From assembly GCA_031281855.1 (NCBI GenBank), contig JAITEW010000225.1, forward strand, positions 1-19,593: DNA of 19,593 nt, in the 5' to 3' direction. This document shows positions 6,331 through 15,443 of this stretch, one piece after another. The notes beneath the pieces are model-generated. The model saw only the letters and a list, made by a program, of their open reading frames with translations. It searched no databases and was not told the origin of the DNA. The first letter of the stretch is position 1; every line of letters starts with the position of its first letter. Both the position numbers and the translations under genes were made by a program. This DNA is from Treponema sp. Its GTDB lineage: Bacteria; Spirochaetota; Spirochaetia; Treponematales; Breznakiellaceae.

Positions 6331-7364
6331 TTTGCCCCCTTTGCGGGCTTTACATAGCCGTACTTTTTCTGGAAAAGGCGGTTGAGAAAGGGAGTAACGG
6401 CGTTCATAATGAGGATGCCGTAGGTGACCCCTTCGGGGTAATTCCCCCACTGGCGTATGAGCACCGTGATGAGCCCTGCGCCGAAACCGAAGATGAGTTT
6501 GCCTTTAGCGGTAATAGGGGCGGAAACGTAATCGGTAGCCATAAAGACAGCGCCGAACGCAACGCCGCCGCCCAGAACCGCGATCAGGGGGTCCCGGCCC
6601 AATATAAAGGAAAAGACAAATACCGAAGCCGTCATAGCCGCCGGGGCCCGCCAGTCTATGGTCCCGGTAACCAGAAGAAAGATAAAACCCGCCAGGATCA
6701 GGAGTATCGAAGACTCGCCGATGCATCCGCTGTGGAACCCAAAAAACAGGGTCTTGATGATTCCGCCGTAGCCTGCTCCCAGGCTTTCAAGACCTGCCCC
6801 GGATTTGAGCAGCCCCATGGGCGTCGCCCCGCTGACCGCGTCGGCCAGAGTGGCGGCGCTTTGAGCGTCTAAGGCCCTGAACAGAGAAGGGGCCGGCCAG
6901 GTGGTGATGGCTACGGGAAAACTCATGAGGAGGAAGGCCCTGCCGATGAGGGCCGGGTTAAACACGTTGGCCCCAAGGCCGCCGAAGAATTCCTTGGCGG
7001 CGATAATGGCGAATACGGCGCCTAAGGCGGTCATCCACAGGGGCACGCCCGGAGGGAGGATCAGGGCCAGAAGCAGGCCCGTCACGGCGGCGGAAAGATC
7101 CCCGTTCCGCGGTTCCTGCCTGGTGATCTTCCTGAACAGGGCTTCCGCCAGTTCAGCGGCCGCCACGGACACCAGGATGGTAAGGAGCGCCGGGAGGCCG
7201 TAAAGGACGATCCCGAAGACGGAAACCGGCGCCAGGGAGATGAGGACATACGCCATGAGCCGCCGGGCGCTCAGGGTTGAAGCGATATGGGGAGAAGACC
7301 CCAGGAAGAAAGAGTCCGGCGTTTTGGAAACCGGCGTCTCTTTTGCCGCAGTTGTTTCAGCCAT
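6327..7364 (-). CDS. rnfD: Rnf complex membrane subunit RnfD (covalent FMN)
   Basis: A 345-aa polytopic subunit homologous to NqrB and part of the ion-translocating path. The N-terminal 20 residues are polar, followed by SSPHIASTLSARRLM and several hydrophobic helices. KEFFGGLGANVFNPALIGRA (about 124-143) is a family hallmark. DAVSGATPMG contains the canonical flavinylation motif S178-G179-A180-T181, with T181 as the covalent FMN site. ATDYVSAPIT near residue 275 is another conserved NqrB/RnfD segment. The gene starts 9 nt after the rnfC stop with an AGGAG in the gap and ends in an ATGA overlap with rnfG. Confidence 0.95.
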   Translation of the reverse strand: MAETTAAKETPVSKTPDSFFLGSSPHIASTLSARRLMAYVLISLAPVSVFGIVLYGLPALLTILVSVAAAELAEALFRKITRQEPRNGDLSAAVTGLLLALILPPGVPLWMTALGAVFAIIAAKEFFGGLGANVFNPALIGRAFLLMSFPVAITTWPAPSLFRALDAQSAATLADAVSGATPMGLLKSGAGLESLGAGYGGIIKTLFFGFHSGCIGESSILLILAGFIFLLVTGTIDWRAPAAMTASVFVFSFILGRDPLIAVLGGGVAFGAVFMATDYVSAPITAKGKLIFGFGAGLITVLIRQWGNYPEGVTYGILIMNAVTPFLNRLFQKKYGYVKPAKGAK

Positions 7365-7373
7365 AGGGGCTCC

Positions 7374-8834
7374 TTATGATTTCGCGGGAGCGCCGCCTGA
7401 AGCGGGAGCCCCGGAAGGTTTGAAATTTTCGGCCATGCGTTTGGCCGCCTCAGCAGCGGCTTTGGCCGCTTCCGGGCTCTGCTGCACCGCGGCTTTCGCC
7501 GCCTGCTGGAGCAGCCTGAGTTTCTGCTTCCCCACCCGGAAACGCTGGGTCAGCTTGATACGGGCCGGGCACACGTAAGAACAGCTTCCGCACTCGATAC
7601 AGTCCAAAAGCCCGGCCTTTACGGCTTCGTCAAAGTCCCCGGCTTCCAGGGCGTTGTTGATAGCCACAGGCGTAAGCTTGCAGGCGCAGTTGCGCAGGCA
7701 GCGGCCGCAGCGTATGCAGACCCCTTCGGCATCAATCGAGATCTCCTTTTCGGTAAGAAGGATGATCCCTGAGGTATTTTTCTGGATAGGGATGGACACC
7801 GAAGGAACTGCGGTTCCCATCATGGGGCCGCCGTAGAGGATCTTCCTGAGCTTTTCATAATCGATGTCCATAAAAGCCTGGGGCAGATCGGTCAGAATGG
7901 TCCCGATAGGGGCCCTGATGTTTTTAGGCAGCTTACAAGCCCCGCCTGATACCGTGAGGTCCCGGTCGATAAGGGGTTTCCCAAGGGTGAAGGCTTCGGC
8001 AATGGCCACCAGGGTTCCCACGTTGGAAACAATGCAGCCCGCGTCCATAGGGAGCCCGCCTGAAGGCACTTCCCTGCCTGTAAGGGCCTTGATGAGCATC
8101 TTCTCCCCCCCTTGGGGGTAGAGGGTGCGGCAGAGCCCTACGGTGATTTCGCCGGGGTAATTGCCCAGCCGGAGTTCCCGCTCGATCATGGGGATAAGGT
8201 TTTTCTTGTTGTCCTCCATGCCGATGATAGCCCTGCTTACGCCGGTGATTTTCATGACAATCGCAAGGCCCTTCACCAGGGTATCGGGCTTTTCGGTCAT
8301 CACCGCCTCGTCGGTAGTGAGGTAGGGTTCACATTCGGCTCCGTCGGCTATAACGATGTCGATAGGTTTGTTCGGCGGAGGCGAAAACTTGACATGCGCC
8401 GGAAACGCTGCCCCTCCCAGGCCGGTTATCCCGGCGTCCCGTATGCGCTGGAGGGCTTCCTCTTTGGTGCACGCAAAAGGGTCCAAAGGAGGCATAAAAT
8501 CGGTCTCGCCGCTCAGTTCATCTTCCGCTTCGATGATGACGCAGAGCCCCTCGGTGTTGTTGGACTGGAGCCGGGGTTCGATCTTTTTTACCACCCCGCT
8601 GATGGACGCGTGAACCGGTACGGTCATAGGCCCCGGCGCCGCTCCTTCGGCAATGCGCTGCCCCCGCTTGACCCGGTCGCCCGGGTTCACAAGGGGCTTG
8701 TTTGGCGCGCCGAAATGCTGGTTCACGGGAATCACCACCTGCCGGGGCTGGGGCGCCGGCTCTACCGGACTGCCTTCAGTGGCGTGCTTGCGGGTATCCA
8801 GTTTGAGACCCCGCTTGAATGTCTTTACCGCCAT
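7374..8834 (-). CDS. rnfC: Rnf complex NADH-binding subunit RnfC
   Basis: A 486-aa peripheral cytoplasmic subunit that binds FMN and NAD(H) and exchanges electrons with NAD+. The N-terminal part has the biotinyl-like RnfC domain (VNPGDRVKRGQRIAEG, about 49-64). GLGGAAFP at 138-145 is the NADH/FMN-binding glycine-rich motif, with ADGAECEPYLT just after it. Two 4Fe-4S motifs follow: C373/C376/C379/C383, where the usual trailing proline is replaced by alanine, and C412/C415/C418/C422 followed by P. Residues about 444-486 are an Ala/Lys/Pro-rich tail. First gene of the operon; AAGGAG lies 9 nt before the ATG, and a strong promoter is at 8901-8929. Confidence 0.96.
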   Translation of the reverse strand: MAVKTFKRGLKLDTRKHATEGSPVEPAPQPRQVVIPVNQHFGAPNKPLVNPGDRVKRGQRIAEGAAPGPMTVPVHASISGVVKKIEPRLQSNNTEGLCVIIEAEDELSGETDFMPPLDPFACTKEEALQRIRDAGITGLGGAAFPAHVKFSPPPNKPIDIVIADGAECEPYLTTDEAVMTEKPDTLVKGLAIVMKITGVSRAIIGMEDNKKNLIPMIERELRLGNYPGEITVGLCRTLYPQGGEKMLIKALTGREVPSGGLPMDAGCIVSNVGTLVAIAEAFTLGKPLIDRDLTVSGGACKLPKNIRAPIGTILTDLPQAFMDIDYEKLRKILYGGPMMGTAVPSVSIPIQKNTSGIILLTEKEISIDAEGVCIRCGRCLRNCACKLTPVAINNALEAGDFDEAVKAGLLDCIECGSCSYVCPARIKLTQRFRVGKQKLRLLQQAAKAAVQQSPEAAKAAAEAAKRMAENFKPSGAPASGGAPAKS

Positions 8835-8900
8835 TAACGGTTACTCCTTGAAATGTCGGCGTAGTTTGGTTTTGCAAAAACTGAAGCCGTGTATTCTCTT

Positions 8901-8929
8901 ATTATGCTGAATATGGTAGATTTCTTCAA
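8901..8929 (-). promoter_or_regulatory. Sigma-70-type promoter of the rnf operon
   Basis: Read on the minus strand, a -35 TTGAAG (8929-8924) and a -10 CATAAT (8906-8901) are separated by exactly 17 nt. Transcription would start near 8894, giving a leader of about 60 nt before the rnfC ATG at 8834, with AAGGAG in it. It lies in the 144-bp divergent gap shared with addB. Confidence 0.6.
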
Positions 8930-8978
8930 TAATGATTGACCCAGTGAGCGGCTCAATAAGTGACAGATAGTACCACGT

Positions 8979-11828
8979 ATGAATAATATTATAAAAACGC
9001 TTGAAAAGTATATAGCCGAACAAAGGGTTCGCTTTGTTTTCCCTTCCGACATAAGCGCCGCGCTCTGGGCCCGGAAAGTCTGCACCCTCGGCATGGTCCG
9101 TTCCGTGGCTGCCAACCGTTTTCTCCCCTGGGACCGCTTTAAGGAAGACGTTATCAGGGAAGAGGCAAAAAACCTGACGCCAGTATCTTCGGTGATGCGG
9201 AAACTCTTCGCCGAAGCCCTGGTAAAGAAAAACGCCCAGGCGGTATCAGACGGGGCAAAGCGCGGATCCGAAGGTTTTCCCTTCCAGGCCCTTATCCCGC
9301 CTGAGTATGCGGAAACCGGTGCGGTCTACACAGCGTCGCTGACCAGGATGCTTCCGTCCCTGGCTATGTGGGAAAACCTGAAAGGGCTTTCGTCATACAA
9401 TCCCCCTGAAGAGGACCGCGAAGAAGACCGGGATCTTGAGGTTTTGAAAAAAGAATACACCAAATTCCTCAGTAACTACCGTCTTTTTGAACCTTCCTGG
9501 GAAAGGCCCCATTTCAAAAACAAGGGGTACAACTGCGTTATTTTCTTTCCCGAAGCTATCGAAGACTTTGCCGAATACGCGCAGATCCTTGAAAAGGAAG
9601 ATTCCGTCAGCTTCGTGCATACCAGGGAAACAGCGGAAGCCGGAAGCGGCGGGTTCAGGCTTTACCGTTTCGACTCATGCCGCGCCGAAATCCGAAGCGC
9701 GCTTCTTGAAATGCGGCGCCTTTATGAAGAGGAAAACATCCCATGGGAAGAAATGGCGGTTAACGTACCGGAACTTGAGGGCCTTGAGCCGTACCTCGTC
9801 AGGGAATTTTCACTCTATAATATTCCCATCCGCCTGCCCAGAGGACGGCCTCTGGGGCAATACCGGGCAGGGCGGCTTTTTTCACTTATCGCCAAATGCG
9901 TGGACAGCAATTTTTCCTTTAGTTCCCTAAAATCCCTGCTCCTTGAGGATCAGCTTCCCTGGGGGGATGCCGAATCAAACCGGAACCTCATCATCTTCGG
10001 CATAAAGAACAACTGCGTCTCTTCTTACCGCGAAGGGGAGGAGATGATCAATATCTGGGACGAGGCTTTCAAGGCCGAACCGGGAAACAGGGGCCTTAAA
10101 AAATACTACCAGGGGCTAAAAACAATTTTCTGTTCCATGGTGGAATCAAAGACCTTTGAGGCAGTACGGGAGCATTACTTCGCACTCCGGAGGGGGTTTC
10201 TGAACCAGGAAGAGTATCCCCCCGAAAACGACGCCGTACTGGCGCGGTGCGTCGAGGAACTTTCCGCCCTGGTCCGCTTGGAGAAGGAACATCCGGATCT
10301 GACCCCTCCAAGGCCTTTTGCCTTTTTTGTTTCGCTTCTCAAGGAGATACGCTACGTACTCAGACAGGAAGAGAGCGGGGTCAGCGTCTACCCTTACCGG
10401 GTCGCAGCGGCTTCCCCCTTTAAGTGCCAGTTCATACTCAACGCCTCCCAGCAGGCCGCTACGGTGCTGTACCGGCCCCTGGAATTCCTCAGGCAGGACA
10501 AGCGGAACCGCCTGGGGCTCAGGGATTACGACGCATCAGGGGATTTCTTTCTCCTCTACCAGGCAGGAATTCCCGGCGGTTCAGGAACCGGGCTCAGGAT
10601 AAGCTCGTCAACAGAGACCCTTTCGGGCTATTCAATTCCCCATAACTTTTTCGCTTCCTGTGTTGAGGAAGCCGCGGTCCCTGCGGGGGACCCTTTCGTT
10701 GAGGAACGATCCTGGTGGGCCCTGGGGGGGGGCTTTCCGGCCAGGCTCTTCCCGGTTCAGAAAGAAGGCTTCCGGTACTGGAACGCTTCGATCCGGGCAA
10801 GGGAGAAAAACCCTTTCATCATGCTTGATTCCGCCTTTCCCGCAGAAAGTCCGGCTGCGGCAATGGCCGGGAAAAAAATCCGGGAAGTCCAGTGGATTCA
10901 AACGGAAGGAAAGGAACCCATGCCGCGGGTGTCGGCCACGGATCTCAATACGTTTTACCAGTGCCCTCTTTTGTGGTTCTACGGAAAGATCTTCGAAATC
11001 CGCCGCTTTTCCCTTGAAGCGGAACTCCTGGACGACAAGTCCCTGGGGAATCTCTACCACGAAATTCTACGGAATCTCTTTAACCGCATAAAAGACGAAG
11101 GCGGCGTTTTCGATCCCTCCCGGCTTGGGGAGTACCGGGAATGGGCCGCAGCCTGCGCCCAGGAGGCTGCCCTCAATTACCGTGCTTTTGAAGGCCCCCT
11201 GGCGGCGCCGCTTGTCAGCGCCCAGGCCCGGGCGATTTCAAAAAAACTCGCGCGCCTTCTGGATTTGGAAAAGCAGTACTTCCCCTTCTACGGCGTAGAG
11301 GTTACTGAAGAATGGCTTGAAACCGTTCTGGAAACGGAACCGGGCGGGGTAGTATTGAACGGAAAAATAGACCGCGTCTCGGTTTCGGCAGAAGCGTCGC
11401 CGGTTATCATGGACTACAAAATCAGGAAAACCCCGGGCAAAGCGGAAAGCACCAAAACAGCGGACAAGGAGCTTGAAGATTTTCAGATTCCCTTTTATGT
11501 CCGCCTCTATGAGGCAGTTCATAAAAACTCCAAAGTTGAAGGGGCGTTTTTTATCAGTATCTACAATAATGAACTCACTGCGGTCATAGGGAAGCCGTCA
11601 GGGAAAAAGGGCCATACCAGGGAGGAGTACCAGGAAACCCTGGACAGCCTTGAAGGGTATATCAGGAATTTTACCGCCTTTCTCAAGGCCCCGGATTTTT
11701 CGGCATTTGAGAAAAACATAAAAACCTGCGCAGGGTGTGAATACAAAAAAATCTGCCGTACCGTGTATTCCCTCAACCCGCGCGGTTCAGCGCCGGGGGC
11801 CTTCGGGGAAGACGCCGATGATGAATAG
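8979..11828 (+). CDS. addB: AddB-like subunit of AddAB helicase-nuclease (Fe-S PD-(D/E)XK nuclease)
   Basis: A 949-aa protein taken as the AddB subunit, which in this complex processes double-strand break ends and holds the Chi-recognition scaffold and one nuclease. The C-terminal nuclease shows D798 in GKIDRV and D812/K814 in IMDYKIRK (the D-x-K core). Four cysteines, C662 in FYQCPLLWFYG and C917, C920, C926 in CAGCEYKKIC, match the AddB iron-sulfur staple around the nuclease. GNLYHEILRNLF is the usual nuclease helix. I see no Walker A in the N-terminal half, so the helicase-like fold should be inactive. No Shine-Dalgarno precedes the ATG, and its promoter is not obvious. The 3' end overlaps addA by 8-11 nt. 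Confidence 0.85.
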   Translation: MNNIIKTLEKYIAEQRVRFVFPSDISAALWARKVCTLGMVRSVAANRFLPWDRFKEDVIREEAKNLTPVSSVMRKLFAEALVKKNAQAVSDGAKRGSEGFPFQALIPPEYAETGAVYTASLTRMLPSLAMWENLKGLSSYNPPEEDREEDRDLEVLKKEYTKFLSNYRLFEPSWERPHFKNKGYNCVIFFPEAIEDFAEYAQILEKEDSVSFVHTRETAEAGSGGFRLYRFDSCRAEIRSALLEMRRLYEEENIPWEEMAVNVPELEGLEPYLVREFSLYNIPIRLPRGRPLGQYRAGRLFSLIAKCVDSNFSFSSLKSLLLEDQLPWGDAESNRNLIIFGIKNNCVSSYREGEEMINIWDEAFKAEPGNRGLKKYYQGLKTIFCSMVESKTFEAVREHYFALRRGFLNQEEYPPENDAVLARCVEELSALVRLEKEHPDLTPPRPFAFFVSLLKEIRYVLRQEESGVSVYPYRVAAASPFKCQFILNASQQAATVLYRPLEFLRQDKRNRLGLRDYDASGDFFLLYQAGIPGGSGTGLRISSSTETLSGYSIPHNFFASCVEEAAVPAGDPFVEERSWWALGGGFPARLFPVQKEGFRYWNASIRAREKNPFIMLDSAFPAESPAAAMAGKKIREVQWIQTEGKEPMPRVSATDLNTFYQCPLLWFYGKIFEIRRFSLEAELLDDKSLGNLYHEILRNLFNRIKDEGGVFDPSRLGEYREWAAACAQEAALNYRAFEGPLAAPLVSAQARAISKKLARLLDLEKQYFPFYGVEVTEEWLETVLETEPGGVVLNGKIDRVSVSAEASPVIMDYKIRKTPGKAESTKTADKELEDFQIPFYVRLYEAVHKNSKVEGAFFISIYNNELTAVIGKPSGKKGHTREEYQETLDSLEGYIRNFTAFLKAPDFSAFEKNIKTCAGCEYKKICRTVYSLNPRGSAPGAFGEDADDE

Positions 11829-14800
11829 TAAAAAATTGCTTGAAGGTTTAGACGAAGATCAGGTCCGGGCGGTTACCGCCCAAACCAACACCGCAGTTAC
11901 CGCCGGCGCAGGTTCGGGAAAAACCCTGGTCCTCTCTTCCAGGTACGCGTGGCTTATCATGGAAAAGGGCCTCAAGACTGAAGAGATCCTCAGCCTGACA
12001 TTTACCAACAAAGCCGCAAACGAGATGTACAGCCGCATCTACGGCATGCTTCTGGAACACAGGGAAAATGAAAAAGTAAAAAAAGCGCTGGAAAATTTTC
12101 ACAAAGCGAACATATCAACCCTGGATTCATTCTGCTCATCTGTAGCCAGGATCGCCGCAGGCCGCTACGGGATCAGCCCGGATTTCAGCATCGATCAGGA
12201 CGGGGTCCGGGAACTGGCCCTGAACGAGGCCCTGCCCTTCGCGCTGGAACACCGGAGCAGCCCCGCGCTCAGGACCCTGATGGCGGAAAACAAAATACGC
12301 GATGTCGCTGAGGGCCTCTTTGCGGAACTGGCCCTGACCCGCAGTTCCGTAAGCCGCCCGCTGCCCTTTGGGGAATACCTGGCCAGGCAGTTTGATTATA
12401 TTTTTTCCCGCTGGGATCTTACCCTCAAACTGGTGCAAAAAAACATGGAAGCTATTATCAGGGAAATGGATGCTATTAACAAATCCGCAAGCCAGACTGC
12501 AGCGCGGTTCCGGGAAATACTGAAAAAACCTGTTCCCCAAACGCCGGACATGAAAAAGCTCCCTGCCCTTATGGGCGTTTTTAACCCATCAGGGTCATCA
12601 GAAGAAGAAAACAGCGAAGCGGAAAAAATTAAACAAGAAACCCGTGAATATTTCGGCTTTTTATACAACCTTAAAAGCGTCCGGACCATAGCCTCCAATT
12701 CCCGGGAGCTCGCGGGGATCAAGGAATACCACGACGCCCTCAAAGGGAGCTACGACGAGCTTGAAAGCATAGCCGCTTATCTCCTCCAGGCGGATATAAC
12801 TGCCGGGGTTTTTTCACTTCTTGAAAAATTCAACGAAGCCTTCAGGCGGAAAAAACGGGAAGCCGGCGCGCTGTCTTTTAACGATGTTTCCCGGCTTGCG
12901 GCGGACGCATTAAGGGAGCATGAAGACCTGAGGCGTATGTACGAAGAAAGCCTCAAAGCGGTGATGATCGACGAATTCCAGGACAACAACAGCCTCCAGA
13001 GGGATCTGATTTTCCTTATTGCCAAAAAAGGGGATGCGAAAAAAAGCGCGTCCCTTGAAACCGGGGATCTGCATCCCGGCAGGCTTTTTTTTGTAGGCGA
13101 TGAAAAGCAGTCGATCTACCGTTTCCGGGGCGCCGATGTTTCGGTGTTCACAAGCCTTGCAAGGGAACTCGCAGAGGCAGGCCCCGGAGGCAGCCTCAAC
13201 CTTGCCCACAATTACCGTTCCTGCCCCATGCTGGTGGCGGCTTACAACTGGTTTTTCGGCGGCCTCCTCCCGGAACAGGACCTGGAAGGGGACCCGGAAG
13301 CCGCGGTGTTTCAGCCGAAAAATCCCGAAACGCCTTACGAAGCTTCTTATACCCGGCTCCTGGCACGGGAAGAACTCAGCCCCCTGCATAAGGCGGCGGT
13401 TCATTTCTGTCTCCTCGATCCCGATGAAATGCCCAAAGACGATCCCTACAGGCTCTCTTCAGCGGATCTTGAAGCGGTTTTTATTGCCCGGAAAATTCTG
13501 GAAATGGTAAAGGGAAAAGTGAAAATAAAGACCCGGCAGGGCGAAACGGTTTGCGAGTTCCGTCATTTCGCGGTACTCCAGCGCACCGCGTCTTCCCAGG
13601 GGGCTCTGGAAAAACAGTTCCGTAATTCCGGCATCCCTTACAGCGCAGATGATCCTGCAGGGCTTTTCAGCGACGCTCCTATCAACGATCTCTATAGCTT
13701 CCTCAGGCTTATGGTGTATCCCGAAGACCGTGGCGCCTACGCCGCAGTGCTCCGTTCGCCCCTTACGGGCCTGAGCGACAGCGGTCTTGCGGCGTGCCTC
13801 CTCAGCGGGACGCGGCCTTTTGCAGAACTGCCCGGAAACTGCCTTTCCCCGGAAGACGCGGAGCAGTACCAAAGAGCCGGGGACCTTTACCGCTCTATGA
13901 TCAGCGATTCCCGGGTCCTGCCGGTTACGGGCCTTTTGACCAAACTCTGGTACCATTGGGGCTACCGCTGCGAAACAGTGTGGTCCGCCCAGGCGCAGGT
14001 ATACGAAGAACTCTTTGACTTCTTTTTTGAGCTTGCCCGGAAATCCGGCGAACAGGGAAAAACGCTTGCCGATTTTCTCGATGTCTTTGACGATGTTATA
14101 CAGAACGATGAAAAGATAAAGGATCTCAACATTCCTGCTGAAGGGAAAACAGGCGTGCGGATTATGACTATCCACAAAAGCAAGGGCCTGGAATTCCCGG
14201 TAGTGTTCCTCTGGAGGGCCGGAAATTACCGTACCGCCAATTCCGGAAAAAAGCTGATGTACTCAAATGAAACCTGGGGCTTCGCTGTGAACCTTCCCAG
14301 CGCGGAAGAACTTCCCGGCGGCGGAAGGGGAAATTATTTTTACGATACAGGGCAAAAAGAGGAACAGGACCGGGAAAAGGCGGAGTTGAGGCGTCTTTTG
14401 TATGTAGCCATGACCAGGGCTGAAAGCGAACTTTACATAAGCGCCGCGCTGCGGAAAAGAACCAAAGAAGAGCCGCAGACTGAAACACTACAGGACAGGC
14501 TGGAACAACTGCGGGAAAGAGCCCCGGGGCAGAGCCAGGGTTTCCTCGATCTTCTACTCCCTGCCCTGACAAGCCCCGTGGGGCCTTCGTATCTTTACAC
14601 CCTGGAAGCCATCCCGGTACTAAGCCGCAGCGAGGTCTTCCGGACAGGTTCCCAAAAGGCGTCTATGGCCGAAGCGGCGGCAAAAGCTGAGGAGTTTTAT
14701 GAAAGAGCCGGCAGCATCGAAAGCGGCGCGCCTTTGACCCCGTCCCTCGCGGCCAGCCGTATTGTTTACCGGCCCCGGAACGAAGCCGCAGCGCCCAGAG

Positions 14801-15387
14801 AGCCTGGTTCCGAAAGGTTCGACAAACTCGACAGCCTCCTGTTAAAAGCGAAGCTTGAGGCCGCGGACTTCGGGACCCTGGTCCACGCTGTTCTTGAAGG
14901 CCGCTTAAGCGGGCAGCCTCCCGTTATTCCGCAGCACATACTTTTCAGGCTTGAAACCGGGAAAGGCTTTGATCTTATCCGCCAGGAAGCCGAAACCATG
15001 GCGGAAAATTTCCTCGGCTCGGATCTCGGCAGGCGCTGCGCCGCTGCGCCGCGGCGTGAAGCGGAATTCCCTGTCATCACCGCAGCAAGCGCCGGAGGAA
15101 GGGTCATCCCGGTAACAGGCCAAATCGATCTCCTCTTTGAAGAAGAAGACGCCGTCTGGATCGTGGATTTCAAAACCGACAGAATCGCGGTACCGGAAGA
15201 TCACTACGGCCAGCTTGGGGCTTATAAAAGGGCGGTTTCGGATATTTTCAAAAAACCCGTCAGGGCATGGCTCTACTATCTCCGCACCAGAGACGGCAAA
15301 GCTGTTGAAGTAACCACCGGGCTTGAAAAGATCCGCCTGGACGAACTGGCGCTGGCAGCGTGGCTGAATCCCTGCAGCGAGGACTAA
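11818..15387 (+). CDS. addA: AddA-like UvrD/RecB-family helicase-nuclease
   Basis: An ATP-dependent 3'-5' helicase with a C-terminal nuclease, working with AddB to resect DNA ends for RecA. The start chosen is ATG 11818 (or the adjacent 11821): GGGGAAG lies 6 nt upstream and the family N-terminus (LDEDQVRAV) follows at once; the longer frame reads inside addB. SF1 motifs in order: Walker A AGAGSGKT (29-36), DEFQDNN with D385/E386, VGDEKQSIYRFRGAD, LAHNYRS, IMTIHKSKGLEF (782-793) and LLYVAMTRAESELYI. The C-terminal nuclease has DFGTLVHAVLEG, D1104 in GQIDLL and D1117/K1119 in IVDFKTD. About 1189 aa, normal for AddA. Its TAA stop lies in the left end of the inverted-repeat element at 15384. Confidence 0.9.
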   Translation: MMNSKKLLEGLDEDQVRAVTAQTNTAVTAGAGSGKTLVLSSRYAWLIMEKGLKTEEILSLTFTNKAANEMYSRIYGMLLEHRENEKVKKALENFHKANISTLDSFCSSVARIAAGRYGISPDFSIDQDGVRELALNEALPFALEHRSSPALRTLMAENKIRDVAEGLFAELALTRSSVSRPLPFGEYLARQFDYIFSRWDLTLKLVQKNMEAIIREMDAINKSASQTAARFREILKKPVPQTPDMKKLPALMGVFNPSGSSEEENSEAEKIKQETREYFGFLYNLKSVRTIASNSRELAGIKEYHDALKGSYDELESIAAYLLQADITAGVFSLLEKFNEAFRRKKREAGALSFNDVSRLAADALREHEDLRRMYEESLKAVMIDEFQDNNSLQRDLIFLIAKKGDAKKSASLETGDLHPGRLFFVGDEKQSIYRFRGADVSVFTSLARELAEAGPGGSLNLAHNYRSCPMLVAAYNWFFGGLLPEQDLEGDPEAAVFQPKNPETPYEASYTRLLAREELSPLHKAAVHFCLLDPDEMPKDDPYRLSSADLEAVFIARKILEMVKGKVKIKTRQGETVCEFRHFAVLQRTASSQGALEKQFRNSGIPYSADDPAGLFSDAPINDLYSFLRLMVYPEDRGAYAAVLRSPLTGLSDSGLAACLLSGTRPFAELPGNCLSPEDAEQYQRAGDLYRSMISDSRVLPVTGLLTKLWYHWGYRCETVWSAQAQVYEELFDFFFELARKSGEQGKTLADFLDVFDDVIQNDEKIKDLNIPAEGKTGVRIMTIHKSKGLEFPVVFLWRAGNYRTANSGKKLMYSNETWGFAVNLPSAEELPGGGRGNYFYDTGQKEEQDREKAELRRLLYVAMTRAESELYISAALRKRTKEEPQTETLQDRLEQLRERAPGQSQGFLDLLLPALTSPVGPSYLYTLEAIPVLSRSEVFRTGSQKASMAEAAAKAEEFYERAGSIESGAPLTPSLAASRIVYRPRNEAAAPREPGSERFDKLDSLLLKAKLEAADFGTLVHAVLEGRLSGQPPVIPQHILFRLETGKGFDLIRQEAETMAENFLGSDLGRRCAAAPRREAEFPVITAASAGGRVIPVTGQIDLLFEEEDAVWIVDFKTDRIAVPEDHYGQLGAYKRAVSDIFKKPVRAWLYYLRTRDGKAVEVTTGLEKIRLDELALAAWLNPCSED

Positions 15388-15443
15388 ACGTGACCATATG
15401 GGAGGCAGAGGCGAGCCAGGGCGTGATTGCGGGTCAAGTTTAG
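15384..15443. repeat. Short inverted-repeat element between addA and the DUF362 gene
   Basis: CTAAACGTGACC (15384-15395) is the reverse complement, with one mismatch, of GGTCAAGTTTAG (15432-15443). About 36 nt lie between the arms. The right end, ATTGCGGGTCAAG, is identical to the right end of the 1179-1357 element, and GCGGGTCAAGTTT is the exact complement of that element's left end. The element fills the whole gap between two convergent genes. Its outer CTAAAC/GTTTAG bases form the TAA stops of addA (15385-15387) and of the DUF362 gene (15442-15440). It may act as a bidirectional terminator or be a mobile relic. Confidence 0.7.

Noticed and set aside
8112..8837. 241-aa plus-strand open frame antisense to rnfC
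   Set aside because: It is opposite the well-supported rnfC, rich in Arg/Gly/His from reverse reading of GC-rich codons, and lacks a recognisable fold.
8936..8971. Promoter for addB with -35 TTGACC at 8936-8941
   Set aside because: The nearest -10-like GATAGT (8966-8971) is 24 nt away, too far for a normal spacer, so it was not called.
8834..9115. 93-aa minus-strand frame spanning the rnfC-addB gap
   Set aside because: It overlaps the addB N-terminus and the rnf promoter and lacks its own Shine-Dalgarno; better explained as an intergenic shadow.
13459..14175. 238-aa minus-strand open frame inside addA
   Set aside because: addA helicase motifs run through this region in the sense frame; the antisense product has no coherent features.
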